A DNA stretch of 64,000 bases from NCBI GenBank assembly GCA_963693365.1, contig CAVNZM010000010.1, positions 5,704,001-5,768,000 of the forward strand, written 5' to 3'. The position numbers and the translations under genes are program-made. Numbering within the stretch: the first letter of the stretch is position 1; each line of letters begins with the position of its first letter. Under the pieces are notes generated by a model. The model did not search any database. It worked only from the letters and a program-made list of their open reading frames with translations, and was not told the origin of the DNA. This document shows positions 15,738 through 26,491 of this stretch, piece after piece. This DNA comes from Amoebidium appalachense (lineage: Eukaryota > Ichthyosporea).

Positions 15738-16233
15738 CGGCGACCGCGTCGACATGGTCAACAACATCTTTGTCAACGATCGATCCACATCCCCCAAGAT
15801 GCTCATAGACCTACTACGAGACTCGGAGGAGGTCGAAATAACAATCTGCGACACCCCAATGGTAGAGGAATACAAACTCGTGAAAATTGATTCTGATCTT
15901 GAGCTTGGATTGGTGTACATTGGCGGAGAAACGTGGTACCCCCCGCCCATGAGCGCGTTTGGTATCGCTCTGATATCCAAGGGGTTAACAATTATGCGCG
16001 TGAACGATATCGACGTGATTGGGATGGAGGACAATTCGGTGGTGAAAGTACTGGAGAGCGAATATCGTGCAAAGGATTTGATCAATCTTGTGTGTGTCCC
16101 GTCGCGGCTGGGTACGTTTATGAACTCTGTGTGGCACAGTCGTAATGGTGGTTATAATGTTCCTGAAGTTTCTTTGTGGGAGGCGGTGTTTCCGGCTGGA
16201 GGGAGTGTGAATTATACGGGGAATTGTGGGTAG
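13701..16233 (+). CDS. Syntenin-like tandem PDZ protein, two exons
   Basis: Exon 1 (13701-14516) joins exon 2 (15736-16233) in phase 0 inside PDZ1, restoring SPAWRVGIQ|TGDRVDMVNN, a textbook PDZ beta-strand and alpha-A boundary. With the first ATG the protein has 437 residues. PDZ1 covers about 229-312 (ligand-loop sequence RPFGASL) and PDZ2 about 317-395 (LELGLVY), joined by the very short linker typical of syntenin. PDZ2 ends with NDIDVIGMEDNSVVKVL, which aligns with the corresponding syntenin segment. Syntenins are scaffolds for syndecans and the ESCRT/ALIX exosome route. The N-terminal half is longer than in animals (about 110 residues there) and lacks a clear LYPxL motif. The stretch 13701-13880 encodes an odd hydrophobic segment and contains acceptor-like cag sites, so translation could start at the ATG at 13881 instead, giving 377 residues. 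TATA lies at 13611 and AATAAA at 16265. Confidence 0.85.
14526..14720. repeat. Intronic poly-C and (CA)n tracts in the syntenin gene
   Basis: C residues begin nine bases after the donor at 14517, with (CA)n at about 14680-14727. Further on in the same intron are a C18A20 junction at about 14931-14970 and C/CA/A tracts at 15379-15445. The intron ends in (CA)n that runs straight into the acceptor at 15735. Confidence 0.9.
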
Positions 16234-16264
16234 ATTTACGTGAAAATGGGATTTGTTTGTGGTA

Positions 16265-16270
16265 AATAAA
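16265..16270 (+). terminator. AATAAA signal of the syntenin-like gene
   Basis: The hexamer lies 32 bases after the TAG stop at 16231-16233 and supports this as the last exon. Confidence 0.7.
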
Positions 16271-16853
16271 ACTGTAGTATTAGAGCACAATTAGAGTAAA
16301 AGGATGTGTTCGATATTTTTACTATTAGACGGGATGTATTTGGGTGAGGAAAAACGAACAGCTTGGCACGCAGATTCTTTTATTTGTGTTGTAGATATAA
16401 TCCATGAATATTCAATGTGCACGTTTGGGGATGGGCATGGCAATTGAGTTTTCGCTGACGATTAGGGCTCGGAAAATGTTGGGATATATGAAGGTTGTTA
16501 GGATTACTATGGCATCGAATGTGTGTTAGACGAATGGTTATGGATATTAGGTATTAGATATTATATGAGATATGAGATATTAGATATGAGATATTCGATG
16601 GTTGTGATAGTATTGACAGTCATTTTTTGAATGGGCATGTATGAAGTATGGGGCTTGCAGTTTTGTTTCTGCTGTTTTGTTTAGATTACAATCACAGGGC
16701 TTTTCTGAATTATACGAGACTAACATGTACAATTTATTATTGATTACTATGTTCAATAATGGTCGAGTTGGTAACAACATCTTTTTTAGCTGTTAAATGA
16801 TGTAAATGATGGTACAGTGAATGAAAAAAGGCACGTTTACGGACTCTCCATAC

Positions 16854-16920
16854 CAAATCGGGTAGTGCCTGGTATCTGATATTATCGGAAACTTTTGGAA
16901 GTAAAAACACAATCGTGTAG
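16854..16920 (-). CDS. Candidate exon, unknown gene
   Basis: Bounded by atttgcag and TTG|gtatgg on the minus strand, this 67-nt piece encodes YTIVFLLPKVSDNIRYQALP and two more residues. It reads like protein, but no family is recognised and its phase does not match the other candidate exon at 17168. It could be chance. Confidence 0.2.
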
Positions 16921-16942
16921 CTGCAAATATTATTTTCCCTCA

Positions 16943-17021
<79 letters not shown>

Positions 17022-17056
17022 GGGCCCCCAACACACACCTACACACACACACACAT

Positions 17057-17118
<62 letters not shown>

Positions 17119-17167
17119 GTCACACTTTTACACACAAAAGCCGAGCCCCAGGTCGAAACATGGGTAC

Positions 17168-17244
17168 TGTGCATGTCTTGGCTCCCCCCTGTCCGTTGAT
17201 CACCTCTGCTTTATTAGAGATGGATACTCTTTCATGTGCATTCC
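17168..17244 (-). CDS. Candidate exon, unknown gene
   Basis: Bounded by gttgcag and ACA|gtaccc on the minus strand, it encodes about 25 residues containing NAHERVSISNKAEVINGQGG. No family is recognised. It may belong to an undefined minus-strand gene in the 16.4-18.5 kb interval. Confidence 0.25.
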
Positions 17245-18484
17245 CTGCAACTTCTACATTGTATACGATGTGAATGTGTACTGCGTAACCACCCCCCCCC
17301 CCCCCCCCCCAAAGAAAAAATAAAATAAAATAAAATAAATAAAATAAAATATAATAAAATTAAAAAACTTCTCCCCCCCCCCCCTGTGGCCCTCAAATGT
17401 AAATTCAAAGGGCTTTAATTGTCCGCGCGATATACAGGTGGAACACAAAATTCATATCACACTTTATCTTGGCCCCACGCAGGCACGGTTGGGCCAAGGG
17501 GAATTGGGTGGTGGTGGTGGTACGTGTGTATATGTGTATGTAGGTGTCTCATACGGTGTGTGTGTGTGCGCACGTACGCGCGCATACACAAACACAGGGG
17601 GGGGGGCTTACCCTTCCTCAGGCAGCAAACTCAGCGTGCACGTGAGCTATCTATGGGCGTAAATAGTGTGTGTGTGCTTATCCTGTGTGCCTGCCCCTGT
17701 GTGGCACGGTGTGACTCTGTATGAATGCGGTGGTACAAGTGGTGCAGGGGTGGTGGTGTTGACTTCTATAACCATGGCGGGTTGTGTATATGTGTGCACG
17801 TGCGTTTGCCTCCCTCCGTCCCCCCCCCCCCCCTTTTACTTTTTAAATTGGGATTGGAAGCCGTTTTTTTTTCTTTTTTTTTTTTTTTTTTTTTTTGGGG
17901 GGGGGGGGGGGGGGTTTGCCATATGCCGCTACTGATAGAATATCAGAGACAGACCTTTAGATTTGAAGGCAGATGTGCACTTTAATGAGACTTGGGCCTT
18001 CATGGCCCTATGAGCTGTTACCATATACTAACGGACTAACTTAAAGGACATTTGAGCTCTTAGTTGATAATATCACGGGTTAGGTGATCTACAATCCAAT
18101 GCATTGGCAGAATTCCTAAGATTCAAATTAGAATACACAACCTAGGCACAGCGGTGGTGATACCGACATGAACAGAACCCTGATTCATCTTTAAATGGAG
18201 TTAAAGAAGCGTCATGGGTGAAGACTCGAATTTACACGTGTTTGTTTGCGCAGGTGTGCGCACGTGTGTGTGTGTGTGTGTGTGTCTGCGTGTATGTGTG
18301 TGCGGGGTGGGATAGTGACGAGGCCCTGGGGTCTATGTGCATGTCTGGATGTAATGTTTGTTGTTTGTTTGCTCACACACACCAACACATGCACCTACCC
18401 ACATCGCATATGTGCATGTTAACAGTGTGTGTGTGTGCACATGCATTCCTATAATCTCTTCACCGGTATGTGCCTGTGCAACGC

Positions 18485-18556
<72 letters not shown>

Positions 18557-18587
18557 CGTGTGCATGCGTGCGTGCGTGCGTGTGTGT

Positions 18588-18664
<77 letters not shown>

Positions 18665-18806
18665 TGTTTTGTATGTTTGCATTTACACCGAGCTCACATT
18701 TTTCACATCCTAGCGCACCAATACGTGATTTACCACACACCTGTCTCACTACACCTATCCCAACTATATAACATTGCTAAATACCATTATTTCTATATAT
18801 GGTTAT

Positions 18807-19522
18807 TTACACCAATGGGCGAACCAACCGCATGTGGGGCAGATCTACCTCCAAGTATTCCTCCCCCTCCACAATCCACCCAAGTCGCTGGTAGAAGCCC
18901 ACACGCTGTGGGTGGGTACAAAGGACGCTTTAGTCTTCAAAGACTAGGCTGACTCAACGATTATGCTTTCATCCCCTCCCTCCCTCCCCCCTCCCCCTCT
19001 CGCTCCCTCCCCCTCCCCACCTCCCCCTCCCCCTCCCCCCCTCCTCTCCCCCGCTTCCTCCCCCCCCCCCCCCCCCCTCCTCCCCAAAGGAAGGGAACCG
19101 GGGAGGGGAGGGGGGAGGGGGGGGAGGGGGGTGAGTTATAGAGTACGAAGTACATCTTTTTAACGGACAACACAAGGCTGAGTGCAAACACACACAGAGT
19201 ATGCATACTGCGGGACAGGGCAGAGGGGGGAGGGTGCGGGGGGGAGGAGGGAGAGTACTCCAGGGGGGGGGGGGGGGGGGGGAAGGGGGGGACTCCTACA
19301 GGTGTAAAACGCAGTCACATCCTACTTATGGTGCTCCTAACAGCAAACACTTTGAATCAAGGTGAAGCAGGCCACAGCTGTTGACAAACGCCCGGCCCAC
19401 TCCCCACCTTCCCCCCTCCCCCCGCCCCCCCAGCGCACGGCCCAACCCCCTTCCAAAGAAAGAAAAAGAGCTTTGGAAAAGTACGAGGCAGAAAACCAAA
19501 CAAGCATTATAACAAAATGTAG

Positions 19523-19559
<37 letters not shown>

Positions 19560-20249
19560 GGGGCCAAACCCCTTCCAGATAAATAAAGAGAGCCTTAGAT
19601 CTACCTTGTGTGAAATCAACAGGTGGAAAACCAAACAAACACTTCCAACAACACCTACCCCCCCCCCCCCCCCCCCCTTCCCCATCACCATCACACACAA
19701 ACACACATCCACACCCCACGCCCGCCATTCTGATCATTTGATCATTTCTACGCTGCCCAAAGCTACACGGCACAAGAAGAATTAACAACAATCCAAAAAA
19801 ATCGACTGAATCAAATAACACCATTGAACAGTAATCCGCTACAAATCCAATGCCAAATACAACACCCATCATAGACGGAAGTTCTGTTTGTGTTCCGTTT
19901 ACCTTTCCCTTTTTCTTTTCTACCTTCTCGATCACCACACCGGGCCGTAGAAGCAGGGGGGGAGGGGGGAGGGGAGGAGGGTTGGGGGGGGGGGGGGGGG
20001 GGGGGGGGGAGGGGGGGGGCTAGTATGGGGGGCTAGTATGGGGGGCTAGTATGGGGGGCTAGTATGGGGGGCTAGTATGCCTGACCAAATACAATATATA
20101 CATTCATGACGGATAACACAATGCAGATTTTGCAAAAACGACCACTCAGGAAGATCAGCATAGAATGTATCATAGGTGGAGCCCATTCCCAAAGAGGGAG
20201 GGTGGTGGTGGTGGTGGTGGATGGGTGGGTGGGCAGGGGAGGGGAGGGG

Positions 20250-20320
<71 letters not shown>

Positions 20321-20823
20321 GGGGGAGTTAGGGGTACGTGCCCATGTGACTGCACCCAGGTAGAGTGTGTGCATGCCCCGTGCTGTTGCTTCTTCTTCGA
20401 TGGCCTTCATCAGCTGCAAGTGTTCATTAAAAAATAATAATAATAATAATAAAAGATCAGGGAAACAACAAGGTTCATAAGAAGGAAAGGCCCATTAACA
20501 AGAACAACAAACCCTTTCTCGTGTTGGCGGAAGGGAAGGGGATGGGGGTGGTGGTGGTGGTGGTGGTGGTGGTGGTGGGGGGGGTTGAATGCGGAACACG
20601 GTACGAAGTACGCATACACGTCGAGAAGCATGGTGCAGGACACATGCAAAGGCAAACATTCAAGTATGCAACATCAGCCATGCGCACAGTAATGCGTCAT
20701 AAGCAGAGCCCATCCTCAGGGAGGGCCCAAGTCATCAATTGCGTCTGAGTTTCGACCCCTTAGCCCGCGTATATACGACGCTCCAACTAAGACAGCAGCA
20801 TCAACTGAACTTGGGAGGGTCAA

Positions 20824-20862
<39 letters not shown>

Positions 20863-21654
20863 TCCGGTCCGGTCGAAACAGGCAGGTCTCCGGTGCAATA
20901 GGTGACTGTCTATACATTCATGGTTTACCCGTAACAAAAACACCCCCCCCCCCCCTCCCCCCCCCGCCCCCCCCACACACACCTTCTGTCCGGCGCCCTT
21001 TCCCTGCCATCGTGGGTCCACCCCCACCCTCGACACTCTTCCAACACACCCTTCCTTTGGTTGCACACACACGTGGCATGGCACAAGTTTACTGTCTCCT
21101 GGGACTAGCCTCAACGTTCCCACCGTTTCACCTGTGTGGAATATTTGGGAAAGAAAACAGTTTTTTTTTTTTGGGGGGGGGGGGGGGGGGGGAGGGGAGA
21201 GAGGGAGAGGGAGGGGAGGGAGGGAGGAAGGGAAGGGGAGAGAGAGCGGGGGGGGAGGAGGGGGGGGAGGAGGAAGGGAGGAGGGAAGAAGGGACGAGGA
21301 GGGGGGGGAGGGGGGGGGGGGGAGGGGGTGAGGGGAGAGGCACAGACTTATCTGAGTGACGTGGCCAACACAGTTTTATCAGAAACTACTTTTTGCACAC
21401 TTCAACAATGTTCGTGATTCAAGGATGCACCGGGGTTTATTGCTCGTTACTTTTTCTAATCCTTGTAAGTTTCTCCTTTTCCCCTCTCCCTCCCCGCCAC
21501 ATGTTCTTTTCAGCAACAATCAATGGGAGTATCTGACACCCCCATACTCTTTTCTGACCACCTACAAACACAGATATGCACACAACCACGAGAAACACAC
21601 ACATACACACACCTAGTTCTACTCTTGAACAACACCCCCACACCAATCCCCCCC

Positions 21655-21685
<31 letters not shown>

Positions 21686-22010
21686 AAAAAATAAAATAAA
21701 AAAGAAAAAAAAAAAAAAAAAAAGGTATGCACCCGCATCCACCGACCCATCCACAATCACGCCCACACAGCAACCACACCACCCAAACACCTACAACCAT
21801 TCAATCACACACACACGCACACACACTCACACACAAGCACCTACCCACAGTCACCACCCAGCCTCACATTTACATCAACTCACACTCCCACACACCCATA
21901 TACACACCCAAAACCACACATTCATTCCCTCCCCCCCCCCCCCCCCCTCCTCCTCGCTCCCCCGCCCATCCCCCGTATCCATGCACACCAACACACCCTC
22001 ACCCACACAT

Positions 22011-22063
<53 letters not shown>

Positions 22064-22778
22064 CCATCCCTTCCTAAACGAACACACCCATCCTTGCTGA
22101 CCCACCCCTTTGGGCACACCGACACCCCCCATCCCTCCCCCCCCCCCCCCCCCCCCCCCCCCTTCTCCCCCTCCCCTTCTCCCCCCCCCCCCCCCCCCCC
22201 CGTCCCCCCCCCTCCCCTCCACCCCAACCAAAAAAAAAAAAAAAAAGAAAACCCCTTCTCGCCTCCCCGCCCACCCAGCACACACACACACCCACACGCA
22301 CCCTCCACGATTGCTCGCAGGTGCAATGCCTCAGCACATGTGACGTCATCATATTCGTCCACTTCATAATCCGCATCTACCCCCATCTCCTCCACAAACA
22401 CCTGCACTCCAGTCAATATCTGCCAAACCCCCCTCCCCCCTCCCCCCCTTCTCTCCCCCCTCCCCGTCCCACCTCCCCCGTCCCACCTTCCCCCCCCCCC
22501 CCCCCCCCCCGAACCCCTCTCTGCTTGCTCTCCCCCAATTGCTGCTGGTTGACTTTTGTAGGGTGGAGAGGCACATTTCTTCTTATTCTTAGTTATTTTT
22601 ATTTTTTATTTTATTTTTATTTTTTTTGGGGAAGGGGGGGGGGGGGGGGAAACCTTGAAGCTGGCCCAAATTTGAGCCCCCCGTTTGTGATGGAACCCCC
22701 CAGGCCTACAGGTAGATCACTCATGCATCCAAATTTCCACCCTTCCCAACTTCCACTCATCGAACAACCTACCACAAT

Positions 22779-22809
<31 letters not shown>

Positions 22810-22926
22810 ACCTCCCCCTCCCTTCCGCCACCCTCACTCCTCCCCACCCACCCCTCCTTATCCCCACTGTTTCACTCCCCCCCTCCCCTCCCCCCCTGGT
22901 CCTCGCCAATATCATATCGGGCTCCC

Positions 22927-22967
<41 letters not shown>

Positions 22968-23161
22968 TCGTCCCCGGCGTCCCACAAAAAAAAAAAGAAA
23001 AAAAAACAAAAAAAACAAAAACAAATTCGGGGCCATTACTAGGTCGATGTTCCGTGATTTTTCTAGCAAAGTTCAACCACTGGTTATGGGAATACCATTA
23101 ACGTATCAATTTGCCCCCCCCCCCCCCCCCCTGCCTCCCGCCCCCTCCTTCTTTTTTTTTT

Positions 23162-23210
<49 letters not shown>

Positions 23211-23857
23211 TTTTCATTTACATATAAATAGTAATGCAATCAGCCACCCAGATATCCACTGACGATTGATACAATAGGTGGTACACAACCAAAGAGAGAT
23301 GAACATTCAAGAAAAGAAGTTTCTTACGTGAAGTGGGGGTGAAAATCTTAAGGGGTTGAAAGGGGTGGGAGATGGGGTAGGGTGGGGGGAAAGAGAGGAA
23401 GGGGACCACTCCTTTGGCTGCAGTGACCATGTGTACTGTGTGCCACAACGACATAATATTTGCTTTTCCAGTAGAAAAGAAAAATGAAAAAAACGTGCGC
23501 ACTCACCCACCCACATACACCAACACACACATACACACACACGAGCACTCGTGCAAATAGAAACGGAGGCATGATTTTCACATGCTGAAACACTCACACG
23601 ACCAGACCGGCACCAACGGTGCCAACCTCAGGCACACATGCTGCACGTGCAAGATCTCAAACACAAACATCTAAAGTTTGAACATCTTAATACAAAATCT
23701 CGGTAGCCCCCCCCCCCCCCAACCCCCCTCCCCCCTCCCCCCCGGGTTCCCCTCTCTCCCCCCGGGCCTGGTGACCCCCACATCTCACTGTGCTCCTCTG
23801 TGCTCAGAACCCCTGCTCCCCCTTCTCCCCCCCCCCCCCCCCCCCCCCTCCCCCCCT

Positions 23858-23896
<39 letters not shown>

Positions 23897-24167
23897 AAAA
23901 AAAGAAAGAAAGAAAAAAAACCATCTCCCTGATCAACTCATTCTCCCCACACCGATTCTTACGTCCCCCCTCCCCTCCCCTCCCCCGTACATACCCCCCT
24001 CCCCCCCCTCCCCTTCTCCCTCCCCCTCACCCGTGTTTGGGGCCCATACACACCTTAAAGCGTACCCCTAGTGCCTGCTTCAAGCCCTCTTCACTGTGTA
24101 TTCTCTCCACCACAACTTGTGGGGGCTTCGATGATGATGGGTCGCATGTTTGATCTACTTTGAGCAT
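18807..24167 (-). CDS. GNAT N-acetyltransferase (ElaA/YjcF-like), at least five exons
   Basis: Exons: 24054-24167 (starts MLKVDQTCDP), 22302-22401, 20983-21131, 20356-20413 and 18807-18905 (TAA stop). Phases match through the first four. The GNAT order is complete: N-terminal GVRFK|VFVEEMGVDADYEVDEYD, the Arg and Val-Phe pattern of the ElaA/YjcF group; beta-2/3 TVGTLRLVPG; motif A GRVSRVGVDPRWQGKGAGQK with the acetyl-CoA loop Q-x-x-G-x-G; helix 3 LMKAIEEEATARGMHTLYL; and C-terminal GFYQRLGW...GEEYLEVDLPHMRL. The family transfers acetyl from acetyl-CoA to an amine; the substrate cannot be predicted. Exon 4 ends in phase 1 while the last exon starts in phase 0, and about four or five residues expected between LYLG and RVGFY are missing. 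A micro-exon of length 3n+2 must therefore lie in 18906-20355, but I could not find it. Expected length is about 178 residues. Confidence 0.87.
18961..20080. repeat. Last GNAT intron: C/G tracts and a duplicated 70-bp segment
   Basis: C-rich (18970-19078), G-rich (19095-19130) and G tract (19264-19282) sequence is followed by two similar segments at about 19438-19510 and 19560-19635 (both with aaccccttccag/aaag and ggaaaaccaaacaaacac-type sequence), each next to a C tract. A 13-bp repeat (ctagtatgggggg, five copies) occupies 20020-20078. Confidence 0.7.
20585..20827 (+). repeat. Copy of the poly-C-tailed dispersed repeat (R1)
   Basis: This single R1 copy begins at a G-run (gttgaatgcggaacacgg) and contains agcagagcccatcctcaggg and gagtttcgaccccttag. 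It breaks off into a G run of about 33 at 20828. It is about 95% identical to the array units at 36.96 and 62.17 kb and lies in a GNAT intron. Confidence 0.85.
21654..22230. repeat. C tracts and C/A junctions in GNAT intron 2
   Basis: C22 runs straight into A-rich sequence at 21651-21723; C tracts lie at 21930-21946, 22012-22060, 22140-22162 and 22184-22201, and a further A run starts at 22230. A T/G junction lies nearby at 21163-21192. Confidence 0.85.
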
Positions 24168-25040
24168 GATGGAGCAAGTGGGATGCACACAAGTTCAAAA
24201 GACAGTTAGGGTTTTCTGATTTATGGGGAATTCTTCATTGAGTTTCAACAGAGTCTCTACTTCAAAAATGCTGGATCGACAATTGTTGCAATCACAAACA
24301 TAACCCTGATGAATGTAAGTACGAGCACAAGTGTAACTAAACAGCAGAAACACTACAAAAACCGCAACTCTATTCGCTGGTACAGTACACGGCTAGCAAT
24401 ATAGCACACCACACACACTAAAACATAAGTAACACTTGAAGTCCTTTCTTTTTTTGCCACACTCGCTACCAAAAAACGGAAAAGTATGAAAAGCCCGCGG
24501 TGCTTTCCGAACGAATCGGATGTGGTTTTGGCACATTTTTGTGTGATGTGACATCATTTCACAACAGTGCGGTGATTCCCACGCGTGGCACAAAAAACAA
24601 CTTGTGCTTGCTTTGGGATAAAACGTAGTCATAGGAAGCACGTCACTCTTTACAACATATGTACCTACACTGTATACGTAAAACGTAGCTAACAGTGCAG
24701 ACCAGATGTGTACACAATATAAGCATGGCCACAATTCTTTAGGCACTCAAGTTTCCATGTGGACCCTTCTTGGTTGCACAGGTTGCATAGCGCAGCTACC
24801 GATCAGAATCAGCGTCTTTCAAGACAGGCGTACCGCCAAAGGCACAAAAAGAGAGCCTATGATAATACATTACTAGTCTGGAGGAGAGGTATAAGCAAGT
24901 GGACATCAGTCAATTCACACTAGTCCCAACAAGGAAACCCCAGACCAGCTAAACGTGCTCATAATTGTGTAGTACGTGTACGAAGAACGCCAATCACTGC
25001 CAATGTAGGTATAAGGGCTCTCCATTGCTGTGGGCTCTAG
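24168..25040. other. Region upstream of the GNAT gene, no gene seen
   Basis: This is unique, repeat-poor sequence that should hold the GNAT promoter and 5' leader. A 117-codon minus-strand frame (24393-24746) is Cys/His-rich but has no recognisable spacing and was not accepted. Confidence 0.5.
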
Positions 25041-26001
25041 AATAAAATACACAACCGTTGTACTATCAAACTCTCCGATGGCGTGTACCTGTGTGCCATA
25101 TGCCGTACACCGTTTCAGGCCGATGATTTAGTTACAAGCAGGAATTGGGTTACACCACACAAAGTGGCATTTGTATGCATCGAGCCAACTCTTGAGTGTA
25201 TTATGGAGCGTAAAAAGCACAAATCACCCCATGGAGCATGGCAATGCACCCGGTGTGTGCTTCACCTGCATATATACCCACGGGCAAGACTAGTGGGCAT
25301 GAAAGGCCAAGAAGTTGGTAAGAAGTGCTTACCCTCCAGCGGGTTCTGCCGTGACCCCCCCTCCCGAGTCCCCTCCCCCTAAACGGCCCTCCCCCACTTC
25401 CTCCCCCTGGGCCCCCTTCTCCCCCCCCCCCCCCCCTTCTCCGCCAGCGCCCTCCACCCCCCTCCCCCCTCCGGATCCCCTTCCCCCCGTCCATCCCCCC
25501 CCCCCCCCTCCCCCTCCCCCCTCCCCCCCCCCCTCCCTCCCCTCCCCCGGTAAAGGCCAAGAAGCTGGCAAGAGGCGCTTACCCTCCAGCGGGTTCTGCC
25601 GTGAATCCCCTCCAGCCCGGTCTACTCATGGTTGTGTGACTAGGGAACCCCCCCCCCCCCCCCCCCCCCCCCTTTCCCCCCCCTCCTCGAGCTCACATCC
25701 TGGTAAAGGTAAAGAAGTTGGTAAGAGGGGCCTACCGGCGATGGGTATGCGTTCAGTGCGGTGACCCCCCCCCCCCCCCCCCCCCCGGAGGGGGGCCCCA
25801 CGCATTCCCCCCCCCTCCCCTTTAGCCTCGTACACTTCTTTCAAGGTGTCCGTGCTCCTCCTACCTTTTGCGGTGGCTCTTTCTTTCAAAGCGAAAGGTC
25901 ACGTGCCTCTCCTGGGCCAAACTAGATCTCACGATCTTACGGCATCTGGAAGGAATAGTCAGGACGTGCCCGTGCTGGGGCTGCAAGATACCAGACTGTA
26001 A
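25041..26001 (+). CDS. Doubtful two-exon gene with Cys pairs
   Basis: A plus-strand frame open from 25041 (no ATG; it may be preceded by another exon) encodes LCAICRTPFQADD and QCTRCVLHLH. These two Cys-x2-Cys pairs could bind zinc, but I cannot name a family. It ends at GTT G|gtaaga (25317) and can join an exon after cctttag at 25826 (phase 1), running to TAA 25999-26001. A different frame of the second exon runs on to 26074. AATAAA at 26170-26175 supports a plus-strand gene ending here. The minus strand of 25.8-26.0 kb is also open, so strand is not certain. The proposed intron contains two further degraded copies of the donor region. Confidence 0.3.
25290..25760. repeat. Three copies of a 55-bp donor-containing segment
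   Basis: The segment GGCCAAGAAGTTGGTAAGAA...CTTACCCTCCAGCGGG recurs at about 25302, 25553 and 25704 with growing divergence, separated by C tracts. Each copy contains a small inverted repeat, GGTAAG/CTTACC, around the GT, so both strands show a donor-like site. Confidence 0.75.
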
Positions 26002-26116
26002 TGGAGAAGTTGCCGTAAAGGGCCAGAAAACAGAAACTAGGAAAGGAGAGGAGGGAATTTTGGGGGGGTTTTGAGAAAAGACAGGTCAATTTGGCCAGTA
26101 GTACTTTCACGAGATA

Positions 26117-26122
26117 TTTATT
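26117..26122 (-). terminator. Minus-strand AATAAA for the forkhead gene
   Basis: The plus strand reads tttatt. It lies about 370 bp past the forkhead stop and overlaps the 3' end of the convergent plus-strand candidate gene. Confidence 0.45.
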
Positions 26123-26169
26123 TATGAGGTGCCGGTTATTTTCGCAGCAGCTCACACATTCAGCCATTC

Positions 26170-26175
26170 AATAAA
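26170..26175 (+). terminator. Plus-strand AATAAA
   Basis: A hexamer (attcaataaatg) 95-170 bp after the possible stops of the 25 kb gene. Confidence 0.45.
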
Positions 26176-26491
26176 TGTGGGGTTCAGGGTTCAGGTACGG
26201 GGTGGTGCTTGTGGTGCTATCTATATACACAGAGCTTAGACTGCTCTCTACATTCCATACATGGGAAAAAAACCTATCTACAGGCCATGGTAGCCAGGGC
26301 CACATACTGCAACATTAGTAAATTATGTTTAAAAACAGCCCAGTGCTATTATCACTTACGGCCAGGGTAAACAGCTTTACATGGTCAGGGCAACAACATA
26401 CAGCGGTGTTCTTTCGGAAGGTGCGTAATAAACGCTACGAGCAACAAGAGACGGGGAGGAAAATCACACAGTTCCACTATCCCGGGGTTGC

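Larger units (their letters stand above)
16271..18806. other. Spacer with unassigned exon-like pieces and repeats
   Basis: No complete gene could be built here. Simple repeats are a C75 run (16945-17019), (CA)n at about 17040-17113, a C tract plus (TAAAA)n near 17290-17360, a T/G junction at 17879-17914, and (GT)n at 18486-18548 and 18590-18662. Two minus-strand pieces with good splice borders are listed separately. A plus-strand piece at 17439-17510 (after atatacag) is also open. They cannot be joined in phase. Confidence 0.5.

Noticed and set aside
23400-23475. Second copy of the oxygenase exon 5 region (similar HMVTA-coding bases)
   Set aside because: Similarity is about 20 bases around catggtcactgca and does not extend; treated as chance.
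24393-24746. 117-codon Cys/His-rich minus-strand frame
   Set aside because: The Cys/His spacing fits no zinc-finger class and nothing else supports a gene.
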